From Clostridia bacterium (lineage in GTDB: Bacteria; Bacillota; Clostridia; TANB77; CAG-508): DNA of 34,321 nucleotides. The stretch lies in assembly GCA_900754285.1 (NCBI GenBank), contig CAAECB010000026.1:1-34321 (forward strand), read 5' to 3'. The position numbers and the translations under genes are program-made. Shown one piece after another: positions 34,073 to 34,321 of this stretch (its first letter is position 1; every line of letters begins with the position of its first letter). Below the pieces are notes generated by a model, which was given only the letters and a program-made list of their open reading frames with translations, did not search any database and was not told the origin of the DNA.

Positions 34073-34101
34073 ATTATATACATATTATTTTTTTCTGTCA
34101 A
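34073..34101 (-). promoter_or_regulatory. Promoter of the mcrB-mcrC-HAD operon
   Basis: TTGACA (34101-34096), a 17-nt spacer and TATAAT (34078-34073): a full consensus promoter, start point near 34066. Confidence 0.88.
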
Positions 34102-34111
34102 TAAAAAAATA

Positions 34112-34205
34112 AAAGTAGACAGAACAAAAGCGGACATTAATAACATTGGCACTTATTAGAACATTTTAAAGTCCGCGTCTTTGTTCGTGCGCGAAATTTG
34201 CAAAG
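34112..34205. repeat. GCGGAC stem-loop and adjoining hairpin
   Basis: GAACAAAAGCGGAC (34122-34135) is an imperfect inverted repeat of GTCCGCGTCTTTGTTC (34171-34186). Right after it, GAAATTTGC-AAA-GCAAATTTC forms a second hairpin. AGAACAAAAGCGGAC occurs also at 254-268. The unit lies between the mcrB promoter and the 84-bp repeat and may be the end of a mobile element. Confidence 0.55.
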
Positions 34206-34237
34206 CAAATTTCTGTGCATCGTTATTATTTATATCC

Positions 34238-34321
34238 TAGGAAACAATATGAAACTTTTTAGTTTCGCAACACAAAGTGAAAATAAATTGCCAAAAAGCA
34301 TAGTATCAGGTATAATAGAAA
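34238..34321 (+). repeat. 84-bp repeat, right copy
   Basis: Inverted partner of 166-249, 83 of 84 positions identical; runs into the window edge. Confidence 0.85.
34249..34321 (+). CDS. Possible gene start, cut by the window edge
   Basis: ATG at 34249 after TAGGAAACA opens a frame MKLFSFATQSENKLPKSIVS... that is still open at the edge. The left copy of the repeat has the same frame but stops after 29 codons. Not recognised; too short for a function. Confidence 0.3.
   Translation, partial: MKLFSFATQSENKLPKSIVSGIIE

Overview
The window comes from a low-GC, spore-forming Clostridia-type Firmicute, probably a gut lineage. Evidence: AT-rich codon use throughout, sporulation genes (spoIIM, bofA, yqfC, yqfD, a pdaA-type deacetylase, a spoVB-type flippase), AGGAGG-type ribosome sites, consensus TTGACA-N17-TATAAT promoters and a T-box leader before aspS. 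All identifications are by reading motifs and family resemblance; no database search was possible.

Layout. 1-2600: an 84-bp repeat whose inverted copy lies at the right edge, a purB gene that is visibly richer in GC than its neighbours, and an IS30 transposase remnant. 2700-4000: two tRNA-Gly genes, an inositol-monophosphatase-family gene and tRNA-Gln. 4180-6890: a five-gene minus-strand operon of TasA/camelysin-like secreted proteins around a very short SipW-type signal peptidase. 7190-11690: TIGR04086 membrane protein, biotin ligase, tRNA-Gln/tRNA-His, mntP, xerD, spoIIM, bofA, yaaL. 11880-14213: a lone VirD4/TraG-like ATPase. 14221-14520: a long-hairpin repeat, with a second copy at 26620-26913. 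14521-24480: a nearly continuous minus-strand run (ArsP_2 permease, DUF2651-like protein, truA, cdaA, small membrane protein, zinc peptidase, ylbF, DUF3048, ybeY, a 408-aa unknown, yqfD, yqfC, pdaA). 24540-26617: T-box and aspS. 26990-29114: HU and a spoVB-like flippase. 29250-30290: rplM-rpsI. 30316-34100: a compact mcrB-mcrC(LlaJI-like)-HAD operon.

The most interesting items are: (1) the mcrB-mcrC-HAD operon, where an FCP1/NIF-like HAD protein is tightly coupled to a McrBC/LlaJI-type nuclease behind a consensus promoter and a perfect palindrome; (2) the ~300-bp hairpin repeat, whose two copies show compensatory base changes and each sit at gene stop codons; (3) the TasA/SipW cluster; (4) a 408-aa unknown protein between yqfD and ybeY, where phoH is usually found; (5) the orphan conjugation-type ATPase.

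Three conserved genes (truA, pdaA, spoVB) each carry a single extra base. The truA case is in a homopolymer and the gene is normally needed, so sequencing or assembly error must be excluded before calling these pseudogenes.
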